Positions 45,101-58,217 of a DNA stretch of 64,000 nt are shown here, piece by piece (positions within the stretch are counted from its first letter, which is position 1; each line of letters starts with the position of its first letter). The notes under the pieces are model-generated. The model made no database searches, was not told the DNA's origin, and was given only the letters and a program-made list of their open reading frames with translations. The position numbers and the translations under genes were made by a program. This DNA is from Megascapheus bottae (Eukaryota; Chordata; Mammalia; Rodentia; Geomyidae), in the NCBI GenBank assembly GCA_024803745.1, contig JANJXV010000099.1, forward strand, positions 1,674,001 to 1,738,000, written 5' to 3'.

Positions 45101-48100
45101 ACAACTATATAGACCAACTAGATCTAACAGACATCTGCAAAATATTCCACCCAGTAACAACACAATATACGTTTTCCTCATCATCACATGGAACATTTTC
45201 TAAAATAGACCACATCTTAGGCCATAAAACAAACCTGGACAGATTCAGAAACACTGAAATCATTTAATGCACACTCTCAGACCATAAAGGTATCAAATTG
45301 GATCGAAAACCCTGTAACTAATGGAGACTGAACAACACATTGTTGAATCAAAAACAATGGGTAATCGAAGAGATCAGAACAGATATCCAACTGTTTATGA
45401 AATTTAACAATAAGGAGCACACAAATATCAATTCCTTAGGGACACAACAAAGGCAGTACTCAGAGGAAAATTTATAGCACTGAGTGCCTACAAGAGCAAG
45501 TTGGAAAAATGGCAAACCAACTAGTTAATGTTTCACCTTAACCTCCTGGAAAAAGAGCAACAAACCAACCCTAAACCCATTAGGAGAAAGCAAATTATTA
45601 AAATCAAAGGAGAATTAAATGATTTGGAATAAAAAAATCTATAGAAAGAATCAACAAAACAAGGAGTTGGTTCTTTGAAAGAATTAACAAAATTGACAAG
45701 CCCTTAGCAAATCTTACCAAAAAAAGGAGAGAGCATATCGAAATAAACAAAAACGCAGATGAAAATGGTAATATCATGAAAGAAATTACCAAGATCCAGA
45801 ATATCATGAGGGAATACTTTTCAAAACTTTACGCCAACAAATTTGAGAATCTAGTAGAAATGGATGAATTCCTAGACAATATTAACATACCCACACTGAA
45901 CCAAGAAGAGCTAACCCAACTCAACAGGCCTATTTCAAGCTCTGAAAAAGAAATGGAAATTAGACAACTTCCACTTAAAAAGAGCCCAAGGCCAGATGGA
46001 TTCACAGCTGAATTCTATAAGGTCTTTAAAGCAGAGCTCACACCAATAAACCTCAAGCTCTTCAACGAAATTGAAAATGAAGGTTCTTTACCAAACTGAT
46101 TCTGTGAAGCCAGTATATCCCTCATCCCCAAACCAGACAGAGATTCATCAAAGAAAGAGAACTATAGACCCATTTCTTTGATGAACATCGATGCAAAAAT
46201 TCTCAACAAAATACTGGCCAACCGTCTACAACAACTCATCAAAAAAATTATACACTATGATCAAACTGGATTCATCACAGGGAGGCAAAGCTGGTTCAAC
46301 ATACACAAATCAATTAATATAACGCAACACATCAACAGGAGCAAGGACAAAAATCACATGATTGTCTCAATAGATGCGGAAAAGGCATTTGACAAGATCC
46401 AAAACCCCTTTATGTTAAAAGATGTGGAGAAACTAGGAATCCATGGAACATTTCTCAATGTAATAAAGGCTGTGTATGAGAAAACCACTGCTAGTAGTAT
46501 ACTTAATGGTGAAAATCTAAAGCCATTCCCTCTAAAATCAGGAACGAGACAAGGATGCCCACTCTCTCCACTCCTTTTTAACATAGTACAAGAATTCCTA
46601 GGCAGTGCAATAAGGCAAGAAGCAAGCATAAAGGGGATCAAAGTAGGGAAAGAGGAAATAAAACAATCCCTCTTTGCAGATGACATGATTCTGTATTTAA
46701 AGAATCCTATAGACTCTACTCCCAAGCTCCTTGAGCTGATTCAAAGCTTGGGAAGTGTAGCAGGCCATAAAATCAACCCTCACCAATCAACTGCCTTCCT
46801 TTACGCCAACACTGAGAGGAACGTGGCAATAATCAGGAAAGAAACTCGTTTCACAATAGCCTCAAAGAAAATGAAGTACCTAGGAATTAGCTTAACTAAG
46901 AATGTAAAGGACCGTTTAGATGAAAACTTTAAAAATCTAAAAAAAGAAATTAAAGCAGAACTAAGGAAATGGAAAAGCCTCCCATGCTCCTGGATTGGAA
47001 GAATCAACATTGTCAAAATGACAATCTTGCCAAGGGCTATCTACAAATTCAATGCAATACCCATCAACATCCCAATGTCATTCTTTAAAGAAATAGAAGA
47101 GGCAATTCAGAATTTCATATGGAATAATAACAGACCCCGCAGAGCAAAAACCCTTCTTAGCAGAAAGAAGAGCGCTGGAGGAATTTCCATTCCAAACTTT
47201 AGACTCTATTACAGAGCAATAATTCTCGAAACAGCTTGGTACTGGCACAAGAACAGGCCTGAGGTCCAATGGAATAGAACTGCGGACCCTGATATTAAAC
47301 CACAGACCTATGGCAAAACATAGAATGGAAGAAAGATAGCCTCTTCAACAAGTTGTGCTGGCAGAACTGGTTAAGCACCTGCAGAAAACTAAAGTTGGAT
47401 CCTTCTTTGTCACCTTGCACTAGAATTAACTCCAAATGGATCAAAGACGTGGAGGTAAAAGCTGACACACTGAAAAGTTTACAGGAAGGAATAGGAGATA
47501 CACTAGGCCTCCTTGGTACAGGTCGAAACTTTCTTAATAAGGACCAAGAATCACAACAAATCAGAGAAAGGCTGGATAAGTGGGACTGCATTAAACTGCA
47601 GAGCTTTTGTATGGCAACGGATATATCTAGAAAACTAATCAGGAAGCCTACAGAGTGGGAGAAGGTCTTCACCACCCAAACAACGGAACAAGGCCTCATA
47701 TCTAAAATATATCAACAACTCAAAAAATTGAATCACTCCAAAACTAACCTCCAAAGTAACACCCATCCCATTACAAAAGGGCCAAAGACTTAAAGAGAGT
47801 CTTCTCTGAAGAAGAAACAAAAATGGCCTATAGACACATGAAGAAATGCTCAATATCTCTGGTCATAAAAGAAATGCAAATCAAAACAAGTCTAAGATTC
47901 CACCTAACTCCAGTTAGAATGGCCAGGATCAGGAAAACGAATGACAACAGATGCTGGAGGGGATGTGGTCAGGAGGGATCACTACTACATTGTTGGTGGG
48001 AGTGCAAACTCGTTCAACCACTATGGAAAGCAGTGCGGCAGTGCCTCAAAAGGCTAAAGATACAACTCCCCTATGACCCAGCAATTCCAGTACTTGGCAT

Positions 48101-48395
48101 TTACCCAACAATCCAGAAACAAGGGCATACTAAACCCACTAGCACAACAATGTTCATTGCAGCACTATTCACCATAGCAAAGATATGGAACCAACCCAGA
48201 TGTCCCTCAGTTGATGAGTGGATCAACAAGTTGTGGTATTTGTACACAATGGAATTCTATGCTGCTGTCAGAAAGAATGACATCGCCCCATTTGTTAGGA
48301 AATGGAAAGACTTAGAAGAAATCATATTAAGTGAAGTAAGCCAGACTCAAAGGAACTTAGGCTCAGTGGTTTCCCTCATTCATCATAATCAGTAG
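45101..48395 (+). pseudogene. L1-D ORF2, broken
   Basis: The endonuclease C-terminal part is present and carries the shared linker shift near 45630. RT is open for 381 codons (46178-47323) with the FADD box near 46677. This is the best RT frame in the window at its 5' side, because two 1-base losses shared by A, B and E (at the places matching 46249 and 46350) are absent here. The C-terminal part is split at 47311 and near 47780, then open from 47823 to 48395. Confidence 0.9.
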
Positions 48396-48789
48396 AAACC
48401 TTGGGCTCTACTAGCACAGATTGTCAATAGAGCAAAAGGCCATATATAAGGCCATATAATGTGAAGCTAATTGAAAGGACCTCCAGGATATTGACACAAA
48501 AGCCATATAATGAATGATTGTTGTCCTTAATGTACTATGTTTTCTCTCATCTCGCTTGCTGTCCCTTGGTTATCCCATATTGGTATAGTATCTCACTTTG
48601 TTATCTGATATATTGAATTTATTTGTATTTGGATATTTGAAATTTGATAGGGAAGGGGGGAAAACCAAGACGGGTGGGGGGTGTGGGGTTGGAGGGAAAT
48701 GGGTACCAAGACATGTGAAAGGGTATCAATGTATGTGAATTAATGCACCTTCTATCTGGCAAATATCATCTAACCCTTTTACTAATTAC

Positions 48790-48795
48790 AATAAA
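48790..48795 (+). terminator. L1-D polyadenylation signal AATAAA
   Basis: Precedes the A-rich tail, as in copies A and B. Confidence 0.7.
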
Positions 48796-49440
48796 AAAAT
48801 GAAAAAAAAGAAAGTTGTAGTGTGTGGGGAGGATGATGGGGTCAAATACATTTCTTCTTAGAAATTTACCTCATCTGGTTGCCCTGGATTTTCCTGGCCT
48901 TCTTCTTAGAGAAAGTTCTGTTATACTGGATTTGTGGCTTGGCAATGATCTAGCATGTACATCTTCGAGTAAGACATCCACAACTTCCATGCCTGAGACT
49001 CGAGTTTCCTGACCTTGGCAACAGCACAGCAACATCTTTCTTCCTCCTGAGCCACAGGCCAAGTGAGCTGGCTTGAGCTGGTTGTTAGTTACAGTGGCTT
49101 GGTTACCAGGGTTCCATATTCTGTTCCATTGTGAGGGAGGCAGGGTCACCTTTCAGGGCCCAATGACCAAAGATCCTTGCTCACAAAAGACCTCACCAAA
49201 GACATACTGGAGGCTGAATCTCTCCTCCAGTCTCACAATATACATGTGGATGTAGTATACAGCACACCTTATTTGTCCAATCCCAATGTCTTCCACTAGG
49301 CCCAACTACCAGTCTGGTCTCAGGCTCAAGGAGCCTTTCTTAGGTAAGATCCAAACTTAAGGGTCAATATTGCCCTGATCCTTTACAAAACATTTGCTTC
49401 ACAGTGCCTTCTCTGCCTGCATTTTGCCCCTTGTCGAATT

Positions 49441-49632
49441 ATTTTTGTTTTTGCTAGTCTTGGGACTTGACCTCAGAGTGTGAACATTGTTCTTGGGCTT
49501 TCTTTAGGCTTTAGCTGTCCCACCGAGCCACAGCACCACTTGCAGCGTTTTCTATGTATGTGGTAATGAGGAATCAAACCTGAGGCTTACTGCTTGGTAG
49601 CCAAGGACTCTCCCACTAGGTCAAACACACAC
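49441..49632 (-). mobile_element. Twin ID-like SINE in F3
   Basis: The same insertion as in F1 and F2. Confidence 0.8.
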
Positions 49633-49871
49633 AGGGCATCTTGCACATATTTTTGACGTCAATCTACTAGGATATTATTAGGTTTCTGTATCCTAATCAA
49701 TTTTTTCCTGATGATTAGCTTTGCTGTCATGTGTAAAAAATGCAAGAGGGAAAAACACAGAAGAATTAGTGAAATTAAAAAAAAGCATTAGACACAGTTA
49801 AGTGTTCATTCTTTGTAGGAGAAAGGATATTTGGATATGATGATGATGATGATGACTTTATAATTACTATG

Positions 49872-50080
49872 TCAGGGTTGAGAGTTTGGCATAGTGGTAG
49901 AGTGCTTGCCTAGCATCCATGAAGATCTGGGTTTGATTGCTCAGTACCACATAGATAGAAAATCTAGATGTGGCGCTGTGGCTCAAGTGGCAGAGGGCTA
50001 GACTTGAGAAAACCCGAGGACAGTGCTCAGGCTCTGAATTCAAGCCCCAAGACTGGCAGAAAGATAAAAGAAAATAAAAA
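49872..50080 (+). mobile_element. Twin ID-like SINE in F3
   Basis: The same insertion as in F1 and F2. Confidence 0.9.
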
Positions 50081-50768
50081 TGCTTTTTACGAGCTAATTC
50101 ACTCACAGCATTTGCTTCTGAAATCTTCGCTTTTGCATCTTGTGAAATACCCCTTTCCCTCAACGTAGACAAGAAAAACAGATCCATCCCATGGTCCACT
50201 GTGAGGCCACTGGTTGGGCAAAGAGCTAGTCGTGCAGCAACACATAAGTTTTATTCTAATACTTTCCAAACTTTGTACTCAAATATGCTACCTACTTACC
50301 AACTTATGTCAGTTATCCTTATGCTATAACTTTTCTTCATTACTACAATATTCTTACACTCCTACGTTAATCCTCTTGCACCTCCCCTGAACTCTCATTC
50401 TTTTTTTCTATCTCTGGACCTCTGCTCATCTTTCAACCCTTATACTGCACGGATCTACACTTGATGGCTGTTGAGCAATATTGTATATGTAGGTGGTTAA
50501 TTATTCTCTAGGCTCAGAGGGACTTAAAGACAATAGAGATTGGATTGAGAGGCTTATTGTTTTGGGTATAAATCGCTTATCAGTGGTTGTATTAGGCTGG
50601 TCTGTAAGTGCACAAAAAGAAAGAGTGATAATACCAATCAAAACTTGTGAACATCTAGTGTCTGCCAGCGACAGAGGACTAGGTTGGTTATATCTGAAAA
50701 ACTATAATCGTATTTAGTAGTAATCTTGCTCCCATTTTCAAATGGGCAGAACAAGAAACTGAAGAAAA

Positions 50769-51742
50769 ATGTCAAATCAAGAAACAACATCCCCCACCCA
50801 ATGTAAACAGACAATGGAACAGTCACTGGCAAACCTAGAGGAGAGTCTTCCAATTGCTACACAAATGCAATTGATAAACATCATTAATGAAAAATGTGAA
50901 AATATAAAGAAAGAGATAATGGAGGAAGCCATACCTGAACAAGAGGAAAGCAAAAACAAGGTGATAAGTGAAAAAGAAGAAGCCATAAAGGAGGCCATAA
51001 TAAAGGTTTTTCAAAGAAAGATGGATGAATTCAAAGAATCCACAAATAAAAACGTGACCAAACTCCAGCAAATGTCCAAAGAAAATAAAGCTACTGAGCT
51101 AACCACTCAAAAGGAAATCAAGGAGATAAAGAAATCCATACATGATCTAAAACAAGAGATGCAAGGCATCAAAAGTGAGCAATTAGAAGCAAGGGAGATG
51201 AAAAATAAAGTAGATAGCTTTGATAGCAGGTTAGACATTGCAGAGGAGAGAATTTCCGTGGCTGAAGATAATTTAGGTATTATAAAGAACAGAAAATGAG
51301 TCAGTCCAAATCTAGGAAATATGAGAGAGCGCTTCAGGAGGTCCAAGATACAATTAGGAAGCCTAATTTAAGGCTAGTTGGTACTGAGGAGGGCGTGGAG
51401 AAAGAGGTCAATGGTATTGGAAATATACTTCAGGGAATCATCTCAGAGAATTTCCCAAATATCCAGAAGGGCAGGCCCATCCAGATACGAGAAGCTTTTA
51501 GAACCCCAAACAGACCTGACCAGAAAAGAACATCCCACCGCCACATTGTGATCCGAACTGGATCAATAGAAACGAAAGGAAAGATCCTAAAGGCAGCCAG
51601 GGAAAAGGGATCAGTAACCTACAAAGGCAAACCAATCAGAATAACCCCAGATTTCTCAGCAGAGACCATGCAAGCACGAAGTGACTGGAAGCATATATGT
51701 CATGCCCTTATATCAAATAACTACCAACCAAGAATACTGTAG
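50769..51742 (+). pseudogene. L1-E ORF1, split only by the ATGA overlap
   Basis: The best-kept ORF1 in the window: 176 codons (50769-51299) with the coiled coil, then an overlapping 148-codon frame (51296-51742) with the RRM-like and C-terminal parts up to the native stop. The only break is the ATGA overlap at 51296-51299. Confidence 0.85.
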
Positions 51743-51973
51743 CCACCTAAGCTCTCATTCATAACTGAGGGAAAAATAAAAACATTCCATTCTAGGGAAA
51801 AGCTGCAACAATATGTCGAAACAAAACCAACACTACAGAGAATTCTCAAAGATGCTCTATACATAGAAAACCAAAATAAATGCAATATAGGGAAAGAAAT
51901 GGCACCTAAACAGCATACCATCTAAGGACCACAAGAACTGTCAAGACACAGGCCCTACTAAAAGCTTTTAAAA

Positions 51974-54900
51974 ATGGTAGGAACTAATAAATATCTCTCA
52001 ATCCTAACTCTCAATATCAATGGATTTAACTCTCCAATTAAACGGCATAGGTTATCTAGTTGGATCAAAAAGCAAGAGCCATCGTTCTGCTGACTTCGAG
52101 AGACACATCTTACCCCAAAACAATCATCTTTTGAAAGTGAGAGGTTGGAATAAACTCTATCAAGCTAACTGCCCCCATAAACAGGCTAGAGTTGCCATCC
52201 TCATATCACATACAATAGACTTCAAACTAAAATTAGTAAGAAAAGACAAAGAAGGTTACTACATACTACTAAAGGGATCTTTCCTCCCGGAAGACATAAC
52301 AATCCTAAATATTTACACACCCAATCCCGGAGCTCCAAACTTCATCAAGCAAACTTTACTTACACTGAAACCATACATAGATCGAAATACAGTGATTGTT
52401 GGTGAGTTTAACACACCACTCTCACCTATGGACAGATCAACAAGGCAAAAACTCAACAGAGAAACCTTAGAACTGAACAACTATATAGACCAACTAGATC
52501 TAACAGACATCTGCAGAATATTCCACCCAGTAACACCACAATATACGTTTTTCTCAGCAGCACATGGAACATTTTCCAAAATAGACCACATCTTAGGCCA
52601 TAAAGCAAACCTGGACAGATTCAGAAACACTGAAATTATTCCATGCACACTCTCAGACCATAAAGGCATCAAATTGGAGCTGAACACAGATCTCTACCAA
52701 AGAAAACCCTGTAACTCATGTAGACTGAACAACACATTGTTGAATCAAAAACAATGGGTAATCGAAGAGATCAGAACAGATATCCAACTGTTTATGAAAT
52801 TTAACAATAAGGAGCACACAAATATCAACTCCTTAGGGACACAACAAAGGCAGTACTCAGAGGAAAATTTATAGCGCGGAGTGCCTACAACAGCAAGTTG
52901 GAAAAATGGCAAACCAACTAGTTAATGTCTCACCTTAACCTCCTGGAAAAAGAGCAACAAACCAACCCTAAACCCATTAGGAGAAAGCAAATTATTAAAA
53001 TCAAAGCAGAATTAAATGATTTGGAATAAAAAAACTATAGAAAGAATCAACAAAACAAGGAGTTGGTTCTTGAAAGAATTAACAAAATTGACAAGCCCTT
53101 AGCAAATCTTACCAAAAAAAGAAGAGAGCATATCGAAATAAACAAAATCGCAGATGAAAATGGTAATATCACGACAGAAATTACCAAGATCCAGAATATC
53201 ATGAGGGAATACTTCTCAAACCTTTACGCCAACAAATTTGAGAATCTAGAAGAAATGTATGAATTCCTAGACAATATTAACATACACACACTGAACCAAG
53301 AAGAGCTAACCCAACTCAACAGGCCTATTTCAAGCTCTGAAATAGAAATGGAAATTAGACAACTTCCACTTAAAAAGAGCCCAGGGCCAGATGGATTCAC
53401 AGCTGAATTCTATAAGGTCTTCAAAGCAGAGCTCACACCAATACTCCTCAAGCTCTTCAACGAAATTGAAATGAAGGTTCTTTACCAAACTGATTCTGTG
53501 AAGCCAGCATATCCCTCATCCCCAAACCAGACAGAGATTCATCAAAGAAAGAGATCTATAGACCCATTTCTTTGATGAACCTCGATGCAAAACTTCTCAA
53601 CAAAATACTGGCCAACCGTCTACAACAACTCATGGAAAAAAATATACACTATGATCAAACTGGATTCATCACAGGGAGGGAAAGCTGGTTCAACATACAC
53701 AAATCAATTAATATAATTTAACACATCAACAGGAGCAGGGATAAAATCACATGATTGTCTCAATAGATGCGGAAAAGGCATTTGACAAGATCCAAAACCC
53801 CTTTATGTTAAAAGATGTGGAGAAACTAGGAATCCATGGAACATTTCTCAATGTAATAAAGGCTGTGTATGAGAAACCCACTGCTAGTATTATACTTAAT
53901 GGTGAAAATCTAAAGCCATTCCCTCTAAAATCAGGAACGAGACAAGGATGCCCACTCTCTCCACTCCTTTTTAACATAGTACTAGAATTCCTAGGCAGTG
54001 CAATAAGGCAAGAAGCAAGCATAAAGGGGATCCAAGTAGGGAAAGAGGAAATAAAACTCTCCCTCTTTGCAGATGACATGATTCTGTATTTAAAGAATCC
54101 TATAGACTCTACTCCCAAGCTCCTTGAGCTGATTCAAAGCTTTGGAAGGGTAGCAGGCCATAAAATCAACCCTCACAAATCAACTGCCTTACTTTACGCC
54201 AACACTGAGAGGAACGAGGCAATAATCAGGAAAGAAAATCCTTTCACAATAGCCTCAAAGAAAATAAAGTACCTAGCAATTAGCTTAACTAAGAATGTAA
54301 AGTACCGTTTAGATGAAAACTTTAAAACCCTAAAAAAGGAAATTAAAGCAGAACTAAGGAAATGGAAAAACCTCCCATGCTCCGGGATTGGAAGAATCAA
54401 CATTGTGAAAATGACAATCTTGCCAAGGGCTATCTACAAATTCAATGTAATACCCATCAACATCCCAATGTCATTCTTTAAAGACATAGAAGAGGCAATT
54501 CAAAATTTCATATGGAATAATAAAAGACCCCGTATAGCAAAAACACTTCTTAGCAGAAAGAACTGCGCTGGAGGAATTTCAATTCCAAACTTAAGGCTCT
54601 ATTACAGAGCTGTAATTCTCAAAACAGCTTGGTACTGGCACAAGAACAGGCCTGAAGTCCAATGGAGTAGAACTGCGGACCCAGATATTAAACCACAGAC
54701 CTATGGCCACCTAATCTTTGACCAGGGAGCCAAAAAAATAGAATGGAAGAAAGATAGCCTCTTCAACAAGTTGTGCTGGCAGAACTGGTTAAACACCTGC
54801 AGAAAACTAAAGTTGGATCCTTCTTTGTCCCCTTGCACTTTAATTAACTCCAAATGGATCAAAGACCTGGAGGTAAAAGCTGACACACTGAAAAGTTTAC

Positions 54901-55424
54901 AGGAAGGAATAGGAGATACACTATGCCTCCTTCGCACAGGTCGAAACTTTCTTAATAAGGACCAAGAATCACAACAAATCAGAGAAAGGCTGGATAAGTG
55001 GGACTGCATTAAACTGCAGAGCTTTTGTATGGCAACGGATATAGCTAGTAAACTAATCAGGAAGCCTACAGAGTGGGAGAAGATCTTCACCACCCAAACA
55101 ACGGAACAAGGCCTCATATCTAAAATATATCAACAACTCAAAAAATTGAATCACTCCAAAACTAACCTCCAAAGTAACACCCATCCCATTACAAAATGGG
55201 CCAAAGACTTAAAGAGAGCCTTCTCTGAAGAAGAAACAAAAATGGCCTATAGACACATGAAGAAATGCTCAACATCTCTGGTCATAAAAGAAATGCAAAT
55301 CAAAACAAGTCTAAGATTCCACCTAACTCCAGTTAGAATGGCCACGATCAGGAATACGAATGACAACAGATGCTGGAGGGGATGTGGTCAGGAGGGATCA
55401 CTACTACACTGTTGATGGAGTGCA
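51974..55424 (+). pseudogene. L1-E ORF2, broken and 3' truncated
   Basis: ATG at 51974. The endonuclease continues in the shifted 284-codon frame 52020-52874, with GEFNTPLS and SDH motifs. The linker frame is 53063-53575, with a private 1-base loss near 53470. RT and C-terminal region are open for 554 codons (53751-55415), the longest open frame in the window, with the FADD box near 54070. Cut by the junction to L1-F. Confidence 0.9.
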
Positions 55425-56013
55425 AATACTGTAGCCAGCTAAGCTCTCATTCATAACTGAGGGAACAATAAAAACATTCCATTCCAGGGAAAAGCTGCAA
55501 CAATATGTCGAAACAAAACCAACACTACAGAGAATTCTCAAAGATGCTCTATACATAGAAAACCAAAATAAATGCAATATATGGAAAGAAATGGCACCTG
55601 AACAGCATACCGTCTAAGGACCACAAGAACTGTCAAGACACAGGCCCTACTAAAAGCTTTTTAAAATGGTGGGAACTAATAAATATCTCTCAATCCTAAC
55701 TCTCAATATCAATGGACTTAACTCTCCAATTAAATGGCATAGGCTGTCTAGTTGGATCAAAATCAAGAGCCATCGTTCTGCTGTCTTCAAGAGACACATC
55801 TTACCCCAAAACAATCATCTTTTGAAAGTGAGAGGTTGGAATAAACTCTATCAAGCTAACTGCCCCCATAAACAGGCTGGAGTTGCCATCCTCATATCAG
55901 ATACAATAGACTTCAAACTAAAATTAGTAAGAAAAGACAAAGAAGGTTACTACATACTACTAAAGGGATCTTTCCTCCAGGAAGACATAACGATCCTAAA
56001 TATTTACACACCC
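55425..56013 (+). mobile_element. LINE-1 fragment F
   Basis: Begins at the ORF1 stop region (TACTGTAGCCAGC) and runs through the inter-ORF region into the endonuclease. It ends at the same TTTACACACCC breakpoint as L1-C. Shares the GGACTTAAC variant with L1-C. It is the right-hand partner of a deletion junction with L1-E. Confidence 0.92.
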
Positions 56014-56019
56014 TTTTGA
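55666..56019 (+). pseudogene. L1-F ORF2 fragment, by chance open for 117 codons
   Basis: ATG at 55666. A private 1-base loss in the AAAATCAAG stretch (AAAAAGCAAG elsewhere) offsets the shared 1-base shift further on, so the frame is open to a stop just past the breakpoint. About two dozen codons between the shifts are out of the normal frame. Confidence 0.8.
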
Positions 56020-56446
56020 AGATTCTCAAAAGATTGAAGATTCTGCCAGTGTAAGTTAGATTCCGGCATTGATATTAAATAATGCAATGAGTAGGGATTT
56101 ATATTTGAAATATCACTGTTGACAAAATCTAACACACATTTGCTTAGTATTTGCTTTTGATTTCCCAAGAAGTACAGTACAAGCTAACACTTGTGGCATA
56201 TATCGACTGGGAGAAATGATTCAGAATATGTGACTCATTTGAACAAGAGTCAGTGAAAGATACAGAAGCAGGATACCCATATTTTGATAATTTGTATCTT
56301 TTGCATATTTTGTGTTTGTTGTTAATTCCATTTGTAGTGTACATTTCTAGGTAAAAACTTTTTTCCAAACAATTTGTTATTTCAACCGTAAAAAAAGACA
56401 TTTATATGCCTGATAAAATTCACAGAATCCAATTTTTTCCATCTTA

Positions 56447-56695
56447 TTTTTTGTTTTTTGGGTTTTTTTTGGGGGGTCATAGATCTTGAACTCAGCCTGG
56501 GCACTATCCCTGAGCACTTCAGGTCCAGGCTACCACCTTACCCTGGAGCCAAGCCCCACTTCCCATTTTCTAAAGGTAAATTGGAGATAAGTGTCTCAGG
56601 TCTTTTTGTGCCAGGATGGCTTTAAACCTTGATCCTCGGATCTCAGCCTCCTGAGTATCTAGGATTATAGAAGTGAGCCACCACCCCATCATGCT
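56447..56695 (-). mobile_element. Composite 7SL-ID SINE
   Basis: Copy-2 counterpart of the SINE at 17125-17375. Confidence 0.85.
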
Positions 56696-56711
56696 CAGCT
56701 TTCTGGGTTTT

Positions 56712-56887
56712 TTTTAAACTCGGTTTAAGCACTGGCCTTCAGCTTTCCTCAAGCCTAGTGATCTTCTACTTGAGCCACAGCACTACTTCTGGTTTTTTCT
56801 GTGTATGTGGTACTGCGGAATTGAACCTTCGTCTTCATACAAGCACTCTACAACTATGCCAAACTCCCAGCCCCTCCACAATAGTTT
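56712..56887 (-). mobile_element. Twin ID-like SINE
   Basis: Copy-2 counterpart of the SINE at 17390-17565. Confidence 0.8.
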
Positions 56888-56991
56888 TTATGATAGATCT
56901 TTCCATGCATCCAGGATGGCTAGAAATCCTTCTTGAGTTTCCCAAGATCAGAGAGTATAGGTGTGTCCCATCCTGTGTGGCTACATAACCA

Positions 56992-57520
56992 TTGTTTAGG
57001 GTACAGTTCTCTCTTCATTCTACCCATCTAGAGCAATTTTCATCTTCCATGTATAATCATTAAACATTCAGCTCCTGTTCCTCTCTACTCCATTCTCTGG
57101 AACCATCGTGCTTTTTGGCTCTAAGGTTTTGTTGATCCTTGGAAGCTCTGGAAGGGAAAACATACCCTAGCTCTTCCTTTATGACTGCTGTATTTTTAGT
57201 TTACTGTAATCAAGATTCATCTGTAAAATATAGTAAAATGTTCTTCCTTTTCAATGCATTGTTTTGCATATTTCTATCTTTGGATTATTATTAATAGTTG
57301 TGAATGGATTCTCCACATATTTGTTCTAGTCTCTGCTTTCTCTTCCATTAGGTACAAATCTAGAAATAGAAGTGTTGGACCATATTTCTATGTAATTCTA
57401 TATTTAGTACTTTTTTTAGCACTCTCCCCGCAATTTTTTATTGTTTTATATTCCTTGCAGAACTATTCCAAAGTTCTACTTCTTCTCACTACCTTCCCAG
57501 TAATAGTTAGACTTTGAAAG
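56992..57520 (-). mobile_element. Ancient L1 remnant (L1M-like)
   Basis: Copy-2 counterpart of 17670-18200. Confidence 0.55.
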
Positions 57521-57535
57521 TTGTTTTTTTGTATG

Positions 57536-57564
57536 CGTGTGTGTGTGTGTGTTTGTGTGTGTGT
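57536..57564. repeat. (TG)n microsatellite, short allele
   Basis: About 28 bases against about 50 in copy 1. Confidence 0.95.
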
Positions 57565-57739
57565 ATGTGGATCTTTTTGTTTAAAACTATATTTATATTA
57601 ATATACTTAAAGTAATGATTTCATTGTAATTTTAATTTTTCTCATGACTTAATATTGAACTTCTTTCTACATTTTGAACTACTATTTCTATATATTCTTT
57701 TTAGAAAATCCTCTCCAATCTCCAATTTTTTTCCCTTTT

Positions 57740-57840
57740 TTTTGTGGGGTAGTGGGGAAAGTCATGGGGCTTGGACCTTGGGCCGTGAGCTCTTTAGTTT
57801 AAGGCTATTGTCCTACCCTGAGTATTGCCCCTCAGTTGTT
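57740..57840 (-). mobile_element. ID-like SINE fragment
   Basis: Copy-2 counterpart of 18440-18540. Confidence 0.55.
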
Positions 57841-57959
57841 CTGCTCACAGCTCCCTACCCCTCTTCCCATTATATACAGAACAAAGGTCATCCTCAGTCT
57901 TTTTGAAAAAGTAAAACATACAGTAAATTTGTAGTATAAAACAGCAAGAAATAAATTTC

Positions 57960-58217
57960 TTGCCAGGTGCAGTGAATTCTACCTGTAATCCTAGCTACTC
58001 AGATATCAGGCTGATATCTAAAGATTTGGTTCAAAGCCAGCCTGGGCATTAGAAAGTCTATGAGACTCTCATCGACAGTTAACCACTAGAATATGGGAAA
58101 TGGCACTGTGGCTTCATCGGTAGGGTGATAGCCTTGAGTTGAAGAGCTCAGGAACAGTGCCCAGGCCCAGAGTTCAAGCCTTACAAATCCCCCAGCCAAA
58201 AAAAAAAGAAAAAATAG
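57960..58217 (+). mobile_element. Composite 7SL-ID SINE
   Basis: Copy-2 counterpart of 18660-18917. Confidence 0.9.

Larger units (their letters stand above)
44950..48810 (+). mobile_element. LINE-1 copy D, 5' truncated and rearranged
   Basis: It opens with an RT segment (44950-45100, matching L1-A 3517-3665, with the FADD box). At TCTGTATTTA this joins the endonuclease region (matching L1-A about 2046), and from there the element runs in normal order to the tail. The RT segment is thus present twice. A deletion of about two dozen bases at 47311 interrupts ORF2. It is followed by spacer F3, so it belongs to the array. In RT it keeps bases that A, B and E have lost. Confidence 0.93.
48811..50183. 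repeat. Array spacer F3
   Basis: Third array copy of the spacer, between L1-D and L1-E, near-identical to F1. No gene seen. Confidence 0.85.
50184..55424 (+). mobile_element. LINE-1 copy E, cut near ORF2 end
   Basis: The 5' region, ORF1 and almost all of ORF2. It stops in the cysteine-rich region at GAGTGCAAA and joins directly to L1-F at a point equal to the ORF1 end of another copy. Diagnostic bases (GCGACAGAGG in the 5' region, GGTACTGAGG in ORF1, CATACACACACTG in ORF2) are shared with L1-A and not with B or C. Confidence 0.93.

Noticed and set aside
53751..55415. The 554-codon RT frame of L1-E as evidence of an active L1
   Set aside because: The same copy has a split ORF1, a shifted endonuclease, a shifted linker and no 3' end.
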